From: VXNE01 sp963665455
GTDB taxonomy: Bacteria; Pseudomonadota; Gammaproteobacteria; Pseudomonadales; Azotimanducaceae
Direction: 5' to 3'
Assembly (NCBI GenBank): GCA_963665455.1
Contig: OY762279.1
Coordinates: forward strand, 248,001 to 312,000
DNA length: 64,000 nt
The first letter of the stretch is position 1; each line of letters starts with the position of its first letter. Positions 41,374-50,674 of this stretch are shown here, one piece after another. The position numbers and the translations under genes are program-made. The notes under the pieces were generated by a model. It was given only the letters and a program-made list of their open reading frames with translations. It did not search any database and had not been told where the DNA came from.

Positions 41374-42453
41374 ATGAGAGACATACGATCCGCCGGCGAG
41401 GCCGCGTCGGCCCCGGCATCCGTCCGCTACCCCCCGTATGACAGGTTGCCGGCCGAGACGGACGACGATTGGACGGGGAGGGCGCCGCCCGGCGTGGAGT
41501 TTCCCGGCTGCACGCCCTATCGCCTCAAGGCCTCGGAACTCGACACCTACGAGTGCCGCATCGAGTTCTGGGATTCGGAGACCGAGACGGCGTGGGTGTG
41601 CGAGCCGACCTCGCCGTACCACGAACGCCCAGGGCAGGCCCTGTCGGCCCTGGCGGAGCGCATTGCCGGGGTGCGCGGCTCGCCGGTGACCTGCTACGGC
41701 TCGATGGATCTGTTGCTGCGGAACGTCCGTGGCCGGCCGCGGCGGATCATGCAGGCGGATCAGTCCCTATACCTGCATCCGCTGCGCGCCGCGCTGCCGG
41801 AGGCGGCGATGGTGATCGGCGAGCACGACTTTCCCGACGTCGTGCTGGAGGTCGACCACACCACGGACGTGCGGCGCGGCAAGCTGGGCCTCTACGAGTC
41901 CTGGGGCTTCCCGGAGGTGTGGGTGCAGGTGCCGGACAAGCCGGCGGCGAACCGCTCGCGCCGCCGCTTGGCGGGATTGACGATCCATGTGTTGAAGGAG
42001 GGGGCCTTCCGGGTGTCCGGGGAGAGCTTGGCGTTTCCCGGTTGGACTGCGGAGGAGATCCACACGGCGCTCGACGAGGCGACGCCGTCGCGCGCGACGC
42101 TGCGGGTGCTGGAGCGGGTCGGTAGGGCGTTGGGCGCCCGGGAGGGCACCGGCCCCGACGACGATCTACTCCAGCGCTCGCTGCGCGACGAGCGCTTCGA
42201 ACAGGGAGTCGAACAGGGAGTCGAACAGGGCATCGAACAAGGCCTGCGACGCGCCCTGGACGGGGAGCGCGAACGCCTGTGCCGCCTGGCGGCGCGCAAG
42301 TTCGGGGAGGCCACGGGCGCGGAACTCGCCCGGCTCCTCGCCTCGGTGGCGGACGGCGACCTTCTTGCGGCGGTGGGCGAGCACCTCATCGACTGCGCGA
42401 CCGGTGCCGATCTGTTGGACCGCGTCGGCGTTGTCCCCGGTGTCCGGGGTTAG
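41374..42453 (+). CDS. Uma2-family (PD-(D/E)XK) nuclease with repeat-bearing tail, copy 1
   Basis: 359 residues. The Uma2/DUF820 nuclease core is about residues 60-195: MVIGEHDFPDVVLEVDHTTD, then RRGKLGLYESWGFPEVWVQ gives the Asp-Glu-Lys pattern. A linker holds four EQGV/I-type 4-residue repeats (DNA 42198-42245). After it comes a helical tail (LCRLAARKFGEATGAELARL, ADGDLLAAVGEHLIDCATG) also seen in the second Uma2 copy and in the Rpn-type protein at the right edge. The biological target of the family is unclear; mobile or selfish DNA links are proposed. The aminotransferase gene starts 3 bases after its stop. Confidence 0.83.
   Translation: MRDIRSAGEAASAPASVRYPPYDRLPAETDDDWTGRAPPGVEFPGCTPYRLKASELDTYECRIEFWDSETETAWVCEPTSPYHERPGQALSALAERIAGVRGSPVTCYGSMDLLLRNVRGRPRRIMQADQSLYLHPLRAALPEAAMVIGEHDFPDVVLEVDHTTDVRRGKLGLYESWGFPEVWVQVPDKPAANRSRRRLAGLTIHVLKEGAFRVSGESLAFPGWTAEEIHTALDEATPSRATLRVLERVGRALGAREGTGPDDDLLQRSLRDERFEQGVEQGVEQGIEQGLRRALDGERERLCRLAARKFGEATGAELARLLASVADGDLLAAVGEHLIDCATGADLLDRVGVVPGVRG
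42198..42245 (+). repeat. Four 12-bp tandem repeats in Uma2 copy 1
   Basis: CGAACAGGGAGT twice, then CGAACAGGGCAT and CGAACAAGGCCT. In frame they encode EQGV/EQGI-type 4-residue units in the linker between nuclease and tail. Unit number could vary by slippage without frame loss. Confidence 0.9.
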
Positions 42454-42456
42454 CGC

Positions 42457-43848
42457 ATGAGCGATGTCGAAACCTTGCGTGCGCAGGTGGTCGCCGACTA
42501 CGAGCGCAAGACGCCGGGCTCTCGCGCCCTCTTCGAGCGCGCCACCGAGGTCCTGCCCGGCGGGGTGTCGGGCAACCTCCGCTTCTTCCACCCCTATCCC
42601 CTCTACATGGCGTCGGGCCAGGGTTGCCGCACGGTCGATGTCGACGGCAACGCCTACATCGACTGTTTCTCCTGCAACGGCCCGCTGCTGCTCGGGCATC
42701 GCCACCCCGCCGTGATGGCCGGCGTGCAGCGCCTCCAGGCGACGGGCTCGCTCGTCCTGAACCCCGAACTCGCCGTCGAGTGCGCCGAGAGGCTGAAGGC
42801 GGTGATCCCGAGCGCCGAGCGCGTGCGCTTCCTGAACAGCGGCACCGAGGCCGTCATGACCGCGGTGCGTTACGCGCGTGCGTACACGGGCAAGCCGAAG
42901 GTCGTGAAGTTCCTTGGCCAGTATCACGGCCAGGACGACCAGTTCCTGCTCGGTCTGGCTTCCGACCGGCGCGCCTTCAGCGCCGGCGTGCCCGAGTCCT
43001 CTCAGGACGGCACGCTGACCCTGCCCTTCGGCGATGTGGCCGCCCTCGACGCGCTACTGGCATCGCGGGCGGACGTCGCCGCCGTGATCGTCGATCCGGC
43101 GATGCACGTCGGCGGCCTCTGGGGCGTGACGAAGGACTATCTCGAGGCGTTGCGGGCGCACACGCGGGATGCCGGCGTCGTGCTGATCTTCGACGAAGTG
43201 ATCACCGGGTTCCGGCTGGGGCTCGGTGGTGCCCAGGCCTATTACGGGATCACGCCGGACCTGACGACCCTCGCGAAGGCCCTCTCCGCCGGGGACAAGC
43301 TCGCCGCCGTCGTCGGCAGGGCGGACATCCTGGCGGTGACCGACCCGCTGGCCGCCCCCGGCGTCCCGTGCGCGTTTCAGTCCGGCACCGGCAACGACGG
43401 CACGTTCGCCCTCGCCGCGGCCCTGGGCGCGCTCGGCGAATACGAGCGGCTTGAACGCGCCGGGGAGTACGAAGCGCTCTGGGGTCGCGTGGAGGGATTG
43501 GAGGATGCCTTGCGCCAGGCGTTCGCGGAGCACGGCATCGGCATCCGGGTGAACCGAATCTGCTCGCTGATGCAGCTCTTTCTTACCGGCCCGGCCGGCG
43601 GCGCGTCGCCCGGCGAGCGCCACCCGGGTCTGCGCGGCGTTCTCGAGGCGATCCATCTCGCGTTGATCAACCAGGGTGTGATCCTGGCGCTGCCGGGCTC
43701 CGACCACAGCTTCTTCTCGTTCCTGCACGATCAGCGGGCGTGCGACGAGATCGCGGGCGCAGCCGCGGCGGTGCTCGGGAAGTACCCCTTCGCCGAGGCG
43801 TACCGGGAACGGGTGCGCGATGGCCGTCCGCTGGAGGTTCCCGCGTGA
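42457..43848 (+). CDS. Class III PLP-dependent aminotransferase (GSAM-like)
   Basis: 463 residues. PLP fold type I, class III: a glutamate-1-semialdehyde-aminomutase-like N-terminus (RATEVLPGGVSGNLRFF), RVRFLNSGTEAVMTAVRYAR, GQYHGQDDQFLLG, LIFDEVITGFRLGLGGAQ (PLP Asp) and TTLAKALSAGDKLAAVVG with the Schiff-base Lys. It is not the biosynthetic GSAM (hemL): length and the catalytic-loop text differ. It probably transaminates an amine or amino acid in a catabolic path with the downstream genes. Its stop overlaps the next start in GTGA. Confidence 0.88.
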   Translation: MSDVETLRAQVVADYERKTPGSRALFERATEVLPGGVSGNLRFFHPYPLYMASGQGCRTVDVDGNAYIDCFSCNGPLLLGHRHPAVMAGVQRLQATGSLVLNPELAVECAERLKAVIPSAERVRFLNSGTEAVMTAVRYARAYTGKPKVVKFLGQYHGQDDQFLLGLASDRRAFSAGVPESSQDGTLTLPFGDVAALDALLASRADVAAVIVDPAMHVGGLWGVTKDYLEALRAHTRDAGVVLIFDEVITGFRLGLGGAQAYYGITPDLTTLAKALSAGDKLAAVVGRADILAVTDPLAAPGVPCAFQSGTGNDGTFALAAALGALGEYERLERAGEYEALWGRVEGLEDALRQAFAEHGIGIRVNRICSLMQLFLTGPAGGASPGERHPGLRGVLEAIHLALINQGVILALPGSDHSFFSFLHDQRACDEIAGAAAAVLGKYPFAEAYRERVRDGRPLEVPA

Positions 43849-44285
43849 CGATCTCGATACGCACCGCCGAGGCCGGCGACGAGGACCGCTGCATCGAGTT
43901 GCTGTTCCTTGCCCGGAATCAGCCCGTGGACTCGGCGGAGGGGGAGCGCGCCGTCTTCGAACGCCTGCTCGACCACGGGCGGGGGCAGGTGTTCGTGGCC
44001 GTCGATCGCGCGGATGGCGATAGGGTGATTGGCATGGCCACCGTGAGCTACAACCTCGCGATGCGCTATCGTGGCGAGTACTGTCAGTTGGAGGAGTTGA
44101 TCGTCGAACCGGAGGCGCGGGGCCGCAACGCGGGTGGCCTGCTCGTGCAGCACACCATCGCGCACGCACGGGAGCGCGGCTGCGCGGAGTACGGCCTCTA
44201 CATCGACCGCACGGAGCGCACCCGGGCCTTCTACGAGAAGTACGGCCTTGCCGTCGTCGGGCCGGAGTTGCGGCAGAGACTCTGA
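43845..44285 (+). CDS. GNAT-family N-acetyltransferase
   Basis: 146 residues from GTG 43845, overlapping the aminotransferase stop by four bases. GNAT core: IRTAEAGDEDRCIELLFLA, YCQLEELIVEPEARGRNAGG (acetyl-CoA loop R-x-x-G/A-like), LVQHTIAHARERGCAEYGLY and RTRAFYEKYGLAVVGPELR. It may acetylate a product or toxic intermediate of the cluster. The next gene starts 13 bases later with its own GGAGG. Confidence 0.82.
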   Translation: MTISIRTAEAGDEDRCIELLFLARNQPVDSAEGERAVFERLLDHGRGQVFVAVDRADGDRVIGMATVSYNLAMRYRGEYCQLEELIVEPEARGRNAGGLLVQHTIAHARERGCAEYGLYIDRTERTRAFYEKYGLAVVGPELRQRL

Positions 44286-44298
44286 CGGCGTGGGAGGG

Positions 44299-45174
44299 AT
44301 GGATTTGGACGCGCGGGTCACCAGCGACATCGGTTACTTCCCCGCGGACGCCGGGGACATCACGACGCACGCGCCGCGCACCTACGACATGCGCGATCCG
44401 GCCACCTTGGGCGAGTACGGATCGCAGGCCGTGGCGACCGTCATCCGAGATGCAAGGCGCGAGGACGACACGGGGCTGGAGACTAGCGGCTTCGAGCTGC
44501 TGCGGCGTCCGACCACCGTGACGGATTTCCTCGACCACGAGGAGGTCATGCGCGTGTACTACGAGGAGTGCAAGGCCCTCGCACGGGAGCTGACGGGCGC
44601 GTCCCACGCCTACACGTTCGACCATCTGATCCGGGAACCGGGCCGGCAGATCTCCGGGGGCGGCACGGACGGACGGCCCAGGACCACCGGCCCGGAGCAA
44701 GGCGGTGGCTACATCGGCACGGCCCACATGGACTACGCGGAAAACTCCGCCTGGTCGGACTATCTGGCCGTGCATGGCGAGCGGCCTCCCGAGTCCCCTT
44801 CGAGAACGATCTCGCTCAACTTCTGGCGCGGCCTGAGCCCCGTCGTGGACGACTACCCGCTGGCGGTCTGCGATGCGCGCAGCGTTCGGGAAACCGATCT
44901 CTTCGAGACCATCGTCTACGGCTACGGGGCAAGCAACTATAGTTGGCACGACATCGGCATCGACACCTACAGCGTCAAGCATTCCCCGGCGCAGCGCTGG
45001 TTCTACTATCCGCGCATGACGCCGGACGAAGTGCTCGTCATCAAGGCGTACGACTCGGCCGGCGTGATCGGCAATGCCTGTCCGCATAGCGCCTTCGCGA
45101 ATCCCCTGGCGGACCCCGACGCCCCCGCCCGGCGCAGCATCGAGTTGCGCGTGCTGTGCTTCGTCACCGATTGA
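44299..45174 (+). CDS. CmcJ/NvfI-family oxidoreductase
   Basis: 291 residues from ATG 44299 with GGAGG six bases upstream. It shows the CmcJ/NvfI pattern: DYAENSAWSDYLAVHG with an upstream TAHMDY (metal His-x-Asp), SLNFWRGLSPVVDDYPLAVC, and FYYPRMTPDEVLVIKAYDS, then the distal His in NACPHSAF. NvfI is a Fe/2OG-dependent enzyme of fungal meroterpenoid biosynthesis; CmcJ is from cephamycin biosynthesis. Here the context is catabolic-like. Its stop shares one base with the ATG of the hydantoinase gene (TGATG). Confidence 0.8.
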   Translation: MDLDARVTSDIGYFPADAGDITTHAPRTYDMRDPATLGEYGSQAVATVIRDARREDDTGLETSGFELLRRPTTVTDFLDHEEVMRVYYEECKALARELTGASHAYTFDHLIREPGRQISGGGTDGRPRTTGPEQGGGYIGTAHMDYAENSAWSDYLAVHGERPPESPSRTISLNFWRGLSPVVDDYPLAVCDARSVRETDLFETIVYGYGASNYSWHDIGIDTYSVKHSPAQRWFYYPRMTPDEVLVIKAYDSAGVIGNACPHSAFANPLADPDAPARRSIELRVLCFVTD

Positions 45175-48100
45175 TGGGGGACGCCCGGCCACCGCCCCAA
45201 GTGCCCTGGCGCATCGGCGTCGACGTCGGCGGGACGTTCACCGATCTCGTGCTCGCCGACGCCGGCGGGGCGACGTGGGTCGTCAAGGTGCCCTCGGTGC
45301 CGGCGGATCCGAGCCGGGGCGTGATCGCGGCGGTGGAGCGCCTCGCCGGGGATGTCGGCGTGTCCGTGCGGGAACTCCTCGCATCGTGCGCGCTGTTCGT
45401 ACACGGTTCGACGGTCGCGACGAACACGCTCCTCGAGGGCAAGGGCGCGAAGGTCGGCCTGATCGCGACCGAGGGCTTTCGGGACACCCTGGAGATCCGC
45501 CGCGGCCTGCGGGAGGACCAGTTCAACCACCGGGAACCGTACGCGCCCGTGCTGGTGCCGCGCTACCTGCGCAAGGCGGTTCCGGGGCGCATCGACGCCG
45601 CCGGCGCCGAGTTCCGGCCCCTCGATCTCGGGGGTCTTGAAGCGGTCGCGGCGGACTTCGAGGCGGAAGGGGTCCAGGCCGTCGCCGTGACCCTCCTGAA
45701 CAGCTTCCTCAACGACGCGCACGAACGCGCGGTGGCGGACGCCCTGGCGAACGAGTGGGCGGGGGAGTGGGTCACGACCTCCGCCCTGGTCTCTCCGCGC
45801 ATGGGCGAATACGAGCGGACCTCGACGGCCGTGGTCAATGCCGCCCTGCTGCCGCGCATCGCGGACTATCTACGGGCCCTCGACACCGAACTCACCGGCC
45901 TCGGGCTGCCCCGGCCCATGTTGCTGTTGCAGTCGAACGGTGGTGCCGCCTCCGTCGGACAACTCACGGAGCGCCCCGTCAACCTCCTCCTTAGCGGTCC
46001 GGCCGCCGCGGTGGGGGCCCTGAACCTGTACCGGGACGCGGTCGATGCCGAAACGGCGGCCCCCGCGCTCGCGGGCAACCTGATCTCCATGGAGATCGGG
46101 GGCACGTCCTGCGACGTACTCCTCATGTCCGGCGGCGCGGTCACGACCCGGGACGACGTAGCGGTCGCGGGCTATCACGTCTCGACCCCGGCCATCGACA
46201 TACACACCGTTGGGGCGGGCGGCGGCACGATCGCCGGCGTGGACGATGCGGGACTGCTGTACGTCGGGCCGGAGGGCGCCGGCGCCGATCCGGGTCCGGC
46301 CTGCTACGGCAGGGGAGGGCGCCGGCCCACGGTCACGGACGCGCAGTTGGTGCTCGGCCGCCTGCGGCCCGGGAGGTCGGCCGGCGGCACCCTCGACCTG
46401 GACCCGGACGCCGCCCGCGACGCGCTTCGGTCCGAAGTCGCCGAGCCGCTCGGGCTCTCGATCGAAGAGGCCGCGGCGGGCATCGTCGACCTCGTCGAAC
46501 AACACCTGCTCCACGCGGTGGAACACATCTCGATAGAACGGGGCCACTCGCCCCGGCGCTTCACCCTCGTCGCGGCCGGCGGCGCGGGCCCGATGCACGG
46601 CGCGGCCATCGCGCGAGGCCTCGGCTGCCATCGCGTCTACGTCCCGAGAGCCGCCGGCGCCCTGTGCGCGGTGGGCATGCTGCATGCCGACATCCGCCAG
46701 GATTTCGTGCGCTTCCTGACCGGTTCGATCGACGAGGTCGCCGCCGCGGAGGTCGACGCCGGCTTCGAGCGACTACAGGACCAAGCCATCGACGTCCTGG
46801 GACGCGAGGGCTTCAAGCCCACGGACATCGCGCTCCACCACGAACTGGAGCTACATCATCCGGGGCAGCTTTGGACGGTCCGCGTGACCGTGCCGAACGG
46901 CCGGATGGACGCGAACGCGGTACGGACGGCCTTCGAAACCGAGTATCGGCGGCTCTACGGCCACATCCAGCGCGGCGGAACGATCCTATTGGCGTCGCTG
47001 CGGCTCACCGCGCGCGGCTCGACCGGCGAAGTCGCGGTCGCGGGCGGGCCGGAGGCCGCCGGGCAACCCGTTCCCGCGGACACCCGCCGGGTCTGGCACG
47101 GCCGCCACGGTTGGCTGCCGACGCCCGTCTACGACGGCGCGGGGGTGCGCCCCGGCCACCGCATCGCCGGTCCCGCCCTGGTCGAGGAGGCCACGACGAC
47201 CGTGCTCGTGGGTCCGGACGATACGTTCACCGTGGACGACCACGGCAACTTCTTCATTCGGGTCGGGGCGGAGGCGGACGCCGAGCGAGCCGCCTTGAGC
47301 GTTACCGCCGAGCCCCGGATCCTCGACCCCATCGTGCTCGCGCTCATGCAGAACCGGCTCGACCAGATCACCCGGCACATGGGGTGGGTGATGACGCGCA
47401 CCGCGCGCAGCACGATCTTCAGCCAATCCCACGACTTCAGTTGCTTCATCACCACGCCGGACGGCACCCTGGTCGCCAACGCCGACGGCATCCCGATTCA
47501 CACGGGCGGCGGCGGATTCGCGGTGCGCGCGTTGCTCGGCCGGTTCGGCAACCGCCTGCAACCGGGTGACGTGTTCGTGCTCTCCGATCCCTACGTGGCC
47601 GGGGGCAATCACCTGCCGGACTGGGTCATCGCCCGGCCGATCTTCGTCGACGGCGCCGAGGGAACGCCGGTGCTCGCCGGGTTCTGCTGCAACCGCGCCC
47701 ACCAGTCCGACATCGGTGGTGGCCTGGCCGGCACCTACAACCCCGAGGCCACCGAGATCTGGCACGAGGGGATTCGCCTGCCCGTCCTGAAGCTCATCGA
47801 CCGGGGCGAGGTGCGCGACGACCTGTGGGAGCTGTTGCTCATCAACTCGCGCACGCCCGAGCTGTTGGACGGCGATCTGCGCGCGATGTTGGGCTCCACC
47901 CAGATCGGTGCCGAACGGGTGGCCGCGCTGACCGGGGAGCTGGGCGTCGCGCCGTATCTGCGCTACCTCGACGGCGTGCTCGACCACGCCGACCGCCGCA
48001 TGCGGGCCGCGGTCGCGGAACTGCCCGACGGCGTCTATCACGGCGAGGATCACTGCGACAACGACTGCTTCGAGAAGACCGACATCGCCATTCGCGTCGT

Positions 48101-49064
48101 CCTCACGGTGCGGGGGGACGAGATCGTCGCCGACTTCAGCACGAGCGATGGGCAGATCGCGGGCTTCAAGAACAGCTCGCTGGCCAACACGTATTCGTCG
48201 GTCTACCTGGCGCTGGCGTCGTTCTTCGACACCTCCATTCCGCGCAACGAGGGCACCTATCGGTGCCTTACCATCATCGCGCCGGAGGGCACCATCGTGA
48301 ACGCCCGGCCCCCGGCGCCGATGACGATGAACACCGTGTTCGTCGCCCACGAGATCGTGCATGCGGTGTGGCGGGCCTTGGCCGAAGCCGATCCCGGGCG
48401 GGCCTGCGCGGGCTGGTCGAAGACCATGCACAACCACGTCACCGCGCGCAACGCGGACGGCACCGCCTGGGTGATGTACCAATGGCACGCGATGGCGACG
48501 CCCGGCGCGACCGCGGAACGCGACGGGTTTGCGCAGATGGGCCACCTGATCACGCTCGGCGGCCTCGATCTTCCCAACCTCGAGTTCTACGAGCAGATGT
48601 ATCCGGTGCGCTACGTCCGCCACGAGCAGCGCCTCGACAACGCCGGGGCCGGGACCCGGCGCGGCGGCACCGGCGTGCGCTACGAGGCCGACATCCTCGT
48701 GCCGGCCACTTGGTCGTTCCGGGCGGAAGGCCTCGACACCGCGAGTGGCTACGGCGTGCGGGGCGGCGCGGCCGGCGGGGTGGGCCGGAAATGGGTGGTG
48801 CCGGCGTCTGAGGGCGAGGCCGGCGCGTTCGTGCCGCCGAAGTACGGCGTGCGCCACCTCGGGCCGGCCCGCGTGATCGTCGACACGCCGGGCGGCGGCG
48901 GGTGGGGAGACCCCTTCGCCCGCCCGCCCGAACTCGTGCTCCGCGACGTGCGCGACGAGGTGGTCTCGGTCGCGGCGGCGGAGCGCGACTACGGCGTGGT
49001 CATCGCGCGGGACGGCCACGGCATCGACGTGGAAGCGACGGCGGAGTTACGCGCGAATCGATAG
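45174..49064 (+). CDS. Fused hydantoinase A/B (5-oxoprolinase-like) protein
   Basis: 1296 residues from ATG 45174. The N-terminal half is HydA, an ATP-binding actin-like fold (RIGVDVGGTFTDLVLADAGG, HGSTVATNTLLEGKGAK, EIGGTSCDVLLMSGGA, VAAGGAGPMHGAAIARG). The C-terminal half is HydB (DPIVLALMQNRLDQITRHMG, SHDFSCFITTPDGTLVAN, SDPYVAGGNHLPDW, GTYRCLTIIAPEGTIVN, RRGGTGVRYEADIL). This is the 5-oxoprolinase layout, fused rather than split as in most bacteria. It uses ATP to open oxoproline, hydantoin or acetone-type substrates; which one is not evident. Last of the operon from Uma2 copy 1. Confidence 0.9.
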   Translation: MGDARPPPQVPWRIGVDVGGTFTDLVLADAGGATWVVKVPSVPADPSRGVIAAVERLAGDVGVSVRELLASCALFVHGSTVATNTLLEGKGAKVGLIATEGFRDTLEIRRGLREDQFNHREPYAPVLVPRYLRKAVPGRIDAAGAEFRPLDLGGLEAVAADFEAEGVQAVAVTLLNSFLNDAHERAVADALANEWAGEWVTTSALVSPRMGEYERTSTAVVNAALLPRIADYLRALDTELTGLGLPRPMLLLQSNGGAASVGQLTERPVNLLLSGPAAAVGALNLYRDAVDAETAAPALAGNLISMEIGGTSCDVLLMSGGAVTTRDDVAVAGYHVSTPAIDIHTVGAGGGTIAGVDDAGLLYVGPEGAGADPGPACYGRGGRRPTVTDAQLVLGRLRPGRSAGGTLDLDPDAARDALRSEVAEPLGLSIEEAAAGIVDLVEQHLLHAVEHISIERGHSPRRFTLVAAGGAGPMHGAAIARGLGCHRVYVPRAAGALCAVGMLHADIRQDFVRFLTGSIDEVAAAEVDAGFERLQDQAIDVLGREGFKPTDIALHHELELHHPGQLWTVRVTVPNGRMDANAVRTAFETEYRRLYGHIQRGGTILLASLRLTARGSTGEVAVAGGPEAAGQPVPADTRRVWHGRHGWLPTPVYDGAGVRPGHRIAGPALVEEATTTVLVGPDDTFTVDDHGNFFIRVGAEADAERAALSVTAEPRILDPIVLALMQNRLDQITRHMGWVMTRTARSTIFSQSHDFSCFITTPDGTLVANADGIPIHTGGGGFAVRALLGRFGNRLQPGDVFVLSDPYVAGGNHLPDWVIARPIFVDGAEGTPVLAGFCCNRAHQSDIGGGLAGTYNPEATEIWHEGIRLPVLKLIDRGEVRDDLWELLLINSRTPELLDGDLRAMLGSTQIGAERVAALTGELGVAPYLRYLDGVLDHADRRMRAAVAELPDGVYHGEDHCDNDCFEKTDIAIRVVLTVRGDEIVADFSTSDGQIAGFKNSSLANTYSSVYLALASFFDTSIPRNEGTYRCLTIIAPEGTIVNARPPAPMTMNTVFVAHEIVHAVWRALAEADPGRACAGWSKTMHNHVTARNADGTAWVMYQWHAMATPGATAERDGFAQMGHLITLGGLDLPNLEFYEQMYPVRYVRHEQRLDNAGAGTRRGGTGVRYEADILVPATWSFRAEGLDTASGYGVRGGAAGGVGRKWVVPASEGEAGAFVPPKYGVRHLGPARVIVDTPGGGGWGDPFARPPELVLRDVRDEVVSVAAAERDYGVVIARDGHGIDVEATAELRANR

Positions 49065-49067
49065 CGT

Positions 49068-49093
49068 ATTCGCCACCCATTGCGGTGGCGAAT
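49068..49093. other. Perfect 10-bp hairpin after the hydantoinase gene
   Basis: ATTCGCCACC, a 6-base loop CATTGC, then GGTGGCGAAT begins four bases after the hydantoinase stop. The position suits a transcript end, but no T run follows. Confidence 0.5.
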
Positions 49094-49200
49094 TCGCACA
49101 GATCGGCCGGCCAATTTCTGATGGGCAGCCTTGGCGAATGGGCGTATAAGGCCGGTATCGAACGCGGCGCCGCCGCGACCACCAGACTTGGAGCAGACCC

Positions 49201-50307
49201 ATGGAAGAGACACAACGAACGGAAGAGGCCGCGCCGGCCTCGCCGGTCACTCGCTACTTGGCGGACGGCACTTGGTCGGACGACACGCCGCCGGCCGACA
49301 CCGACGACGAGTGGACCCCCGCGGCCCCACCGGGCCTGGAGTTCCCCGGCTGCACGCCGCGGCATCTCCCGCCGTCGGAACTGGCGGGCTGCGAGTACCG
49401 CCTGGAGTTCTGGGACGCCAAGACCGAGACGGCCTGGGTGTGCGAGCCGACGACGCCCTACCACGAACGTCCCTCCCAGGCGCTGTCGGCGTTGGCGGAG
49501 CGCATCGCCCAGGTACGCGGCTCGCCGGTGACCTGCTACGGCTCGATGGACCTGTTGCTGCGCGATGTCCACGGCGAGCCCCAACGTGTCGTGCAGGCCG
49601 ACCAGTCCCTGTACCTGCATCCCTCCCGTGACACGCTGCCGCGGGCCCCCGCGATGGTGATCGGCGAGCACGACTTCCCGGACGTGGTGCTGGAGGTGGA
49701 CCACACCACGGACGTGCGGCGCGGCAAGTTGGGGCTGTACGAGCAGTGGGGGTTCCCGGAGGTGTGGGTGCAGGTGCCGGACAAGCCGTCGGCGAGCCGG
49801 CCGCGCCGCCGCCTGCCGGGGTTGACGATTCACGTACTGGAGGACGGCGCCTACCGGGAGTCCGCGGAGAGCAGGGCGCTTCCGGGCTGGACCGCTCAAG
49901 AGATCCATGCGGCCCTGGACGAGGAAACGGCCTCGCCCGCCACGCTGCGCGTCCTGGAACGGGTGGGCCGTGCGCTTGGTGCCCGGGAGGGCACCGGGCC
50001 CGACGACGATCTGTTTCAGCGCTCGCTGCGCCGCGAGAGCGCCGAGCGGGGCAGAGAGGAAGGCAGAGAGGAAGGCAGGAAGGAAGGCAGGAAGGAAGGC
50101 ATCGAGGACACGCTACGACGCACCGCCGCTGCGCAGCGCGACTCCTTGTACCGCCAAGCAGAACGCAAGTTCGGGGCGGCGACCGCGGAGGAACTCGTGC
50201 GCCGTCTCGCATCTGTGTCCGACCCCGCTCGTCTCGCCCAGGTGAGCGAGTACATCATGGACTGTGGAACAGGGGCCGATCTCCTTGATTGCGTCCGTCT
50301 CGGATGA
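49201..50307 (+). CDS. Uma2-family (PD-(D/E)XK) nuclease with repeat-bearing tail, copy 2
   Basis: 368 residues. Strongly similar to the copy at 41374 over the nuclease core (MVIGEHDFPDVVLEVDHTTD then RRGKLGLYEQWGFPEVWVQ) and the tail (RQAERKFGAATAEELVRRL, DPARLAQVSEYIMDCGTGAD). The linker differs: four 12-base units encode GREE/GRKE repeats (50050-50097) instead of EQGV. Its stop overlaps the start of a small membrane protein in ATGA. Two copies about 7 kb apart with diverged promoters and linkers suggest older duplication. Confidence 0.82.
   Translation: MEETQRTEEAAPASPVTRYLADGTWSDDTPPADTDDEWTPAAPPGLEFPGCTPRHLPPSELAGCEYRLEFWDAKTETAWVCEPTTPYHERPSQALSALAERIAQVRGSPVTCYGSMDLLLRDVHGEPQRVVQADQSLYLHPSRDTLPRAPAMVIGEHDFPDVVLEVDHTTDVRRGKLGLYEQWGFPEVWVQVPDKPSASRPRRRLPGLTIHVLEDGAYRESAESRALPGWTAQEIHAALDEETASPATLRVLERVGRALGAREGTGPDDDLFQRSLRRESAERGREEGREEGRKEGRKEGIEDTLRRTAAAQRDSLYRQAERKFGAATAEELVRRLASVSDPARLAQVSEYIMDCGTGADLLDCVRLG
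50050..50097 (+). repeat. Four 12-bp tandem repeats in Uma2 copy 2
   Basis: GGCAGAGAGGAA twice, then GGCAGGAAGGAA twice; in frame they give GREE and GRKE units. Same position and unit length as the unrelated-sequence repeats in Uma2 copy 1. Confidence 0.9.
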
Positions 50308-50498
50308 CCACAATGGCGACGCGTACCATCGTGAGGGTCCTGGTCCACGCCGCGGCCCTCGCGGGGCTTTACGCCGCGTTTTCGTTCGCGTTGTTCCTGG
50401 GTCTGCAGGTACGCCCCATGTACGGCAATCTCGGCCTGGTCCTGGTGGCCGTCCTCTGCGGGGCGTACGTGTATCTCGGGTTCATCAGGCGACGATAG
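50304..50498 (+). CDS. Small two-helix membrane protein
   Basis: 64 residues from ATG 50304, overlapping the Uma2 copy 2 stop in ATGA. Two hydrophobic segments (VLVHAAALAGLYAAFSFALF and NLGLVLVAVLCGAYVYLGFI) are followed by a basic end (RRR). I do not recognise a family. Overlap with the nuclease gene is the main support. Confidence 0.6.
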   Translation: MTTMATRTIVRVLVHAAALAGLYAAFSFALFLGLQVRPMYGNLGLVLVAVLCGAYVYLGFIRRR

Positions 50499-50674
50499 CT
50501 CTCCACCGCGACCTGAATCCGCCGGGAGTCTCCACGTCGGGAGTCTCCGCGTTGACGCTGTCCGAACCCTCGGCTACGGTGGCGCGGCGCTGCTTCCGCG
50601 GGTGTCGACGCACCGGCCATGGCTGGTGCCCGCGGCCGCGGAGGGCGACTCGAAGAGGCCTGGTGGGGGGTATC

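Noticed and set aside
42198..42245. Short tandem repeats considered as a CRISPR array
   Set aside because: 12-bp units in direct succession with no spacers, inside a coding frame and encoding a regular peptide repeat.
42457..43848. Glutamate-1-semialdehyde aminomutase (hemL)
   Set aside because: Related by fold, but the catalytic-loop text and catabolic-type neighbours differ from hemL.
43054..45192. Long minus-strand open frame opposite aminotransferase, GNAT and CmcJ genes
   Set aside because: Antisense to three genes with clear family motifs; composition is that of an antisense GC-rich frame.
49068..49093. Hairpin after the hydantoinase gene as a rho-independent terminator
   Set aside because: The stem is perfect but no T run follows in either direction, so it was listed only as a hairpin.
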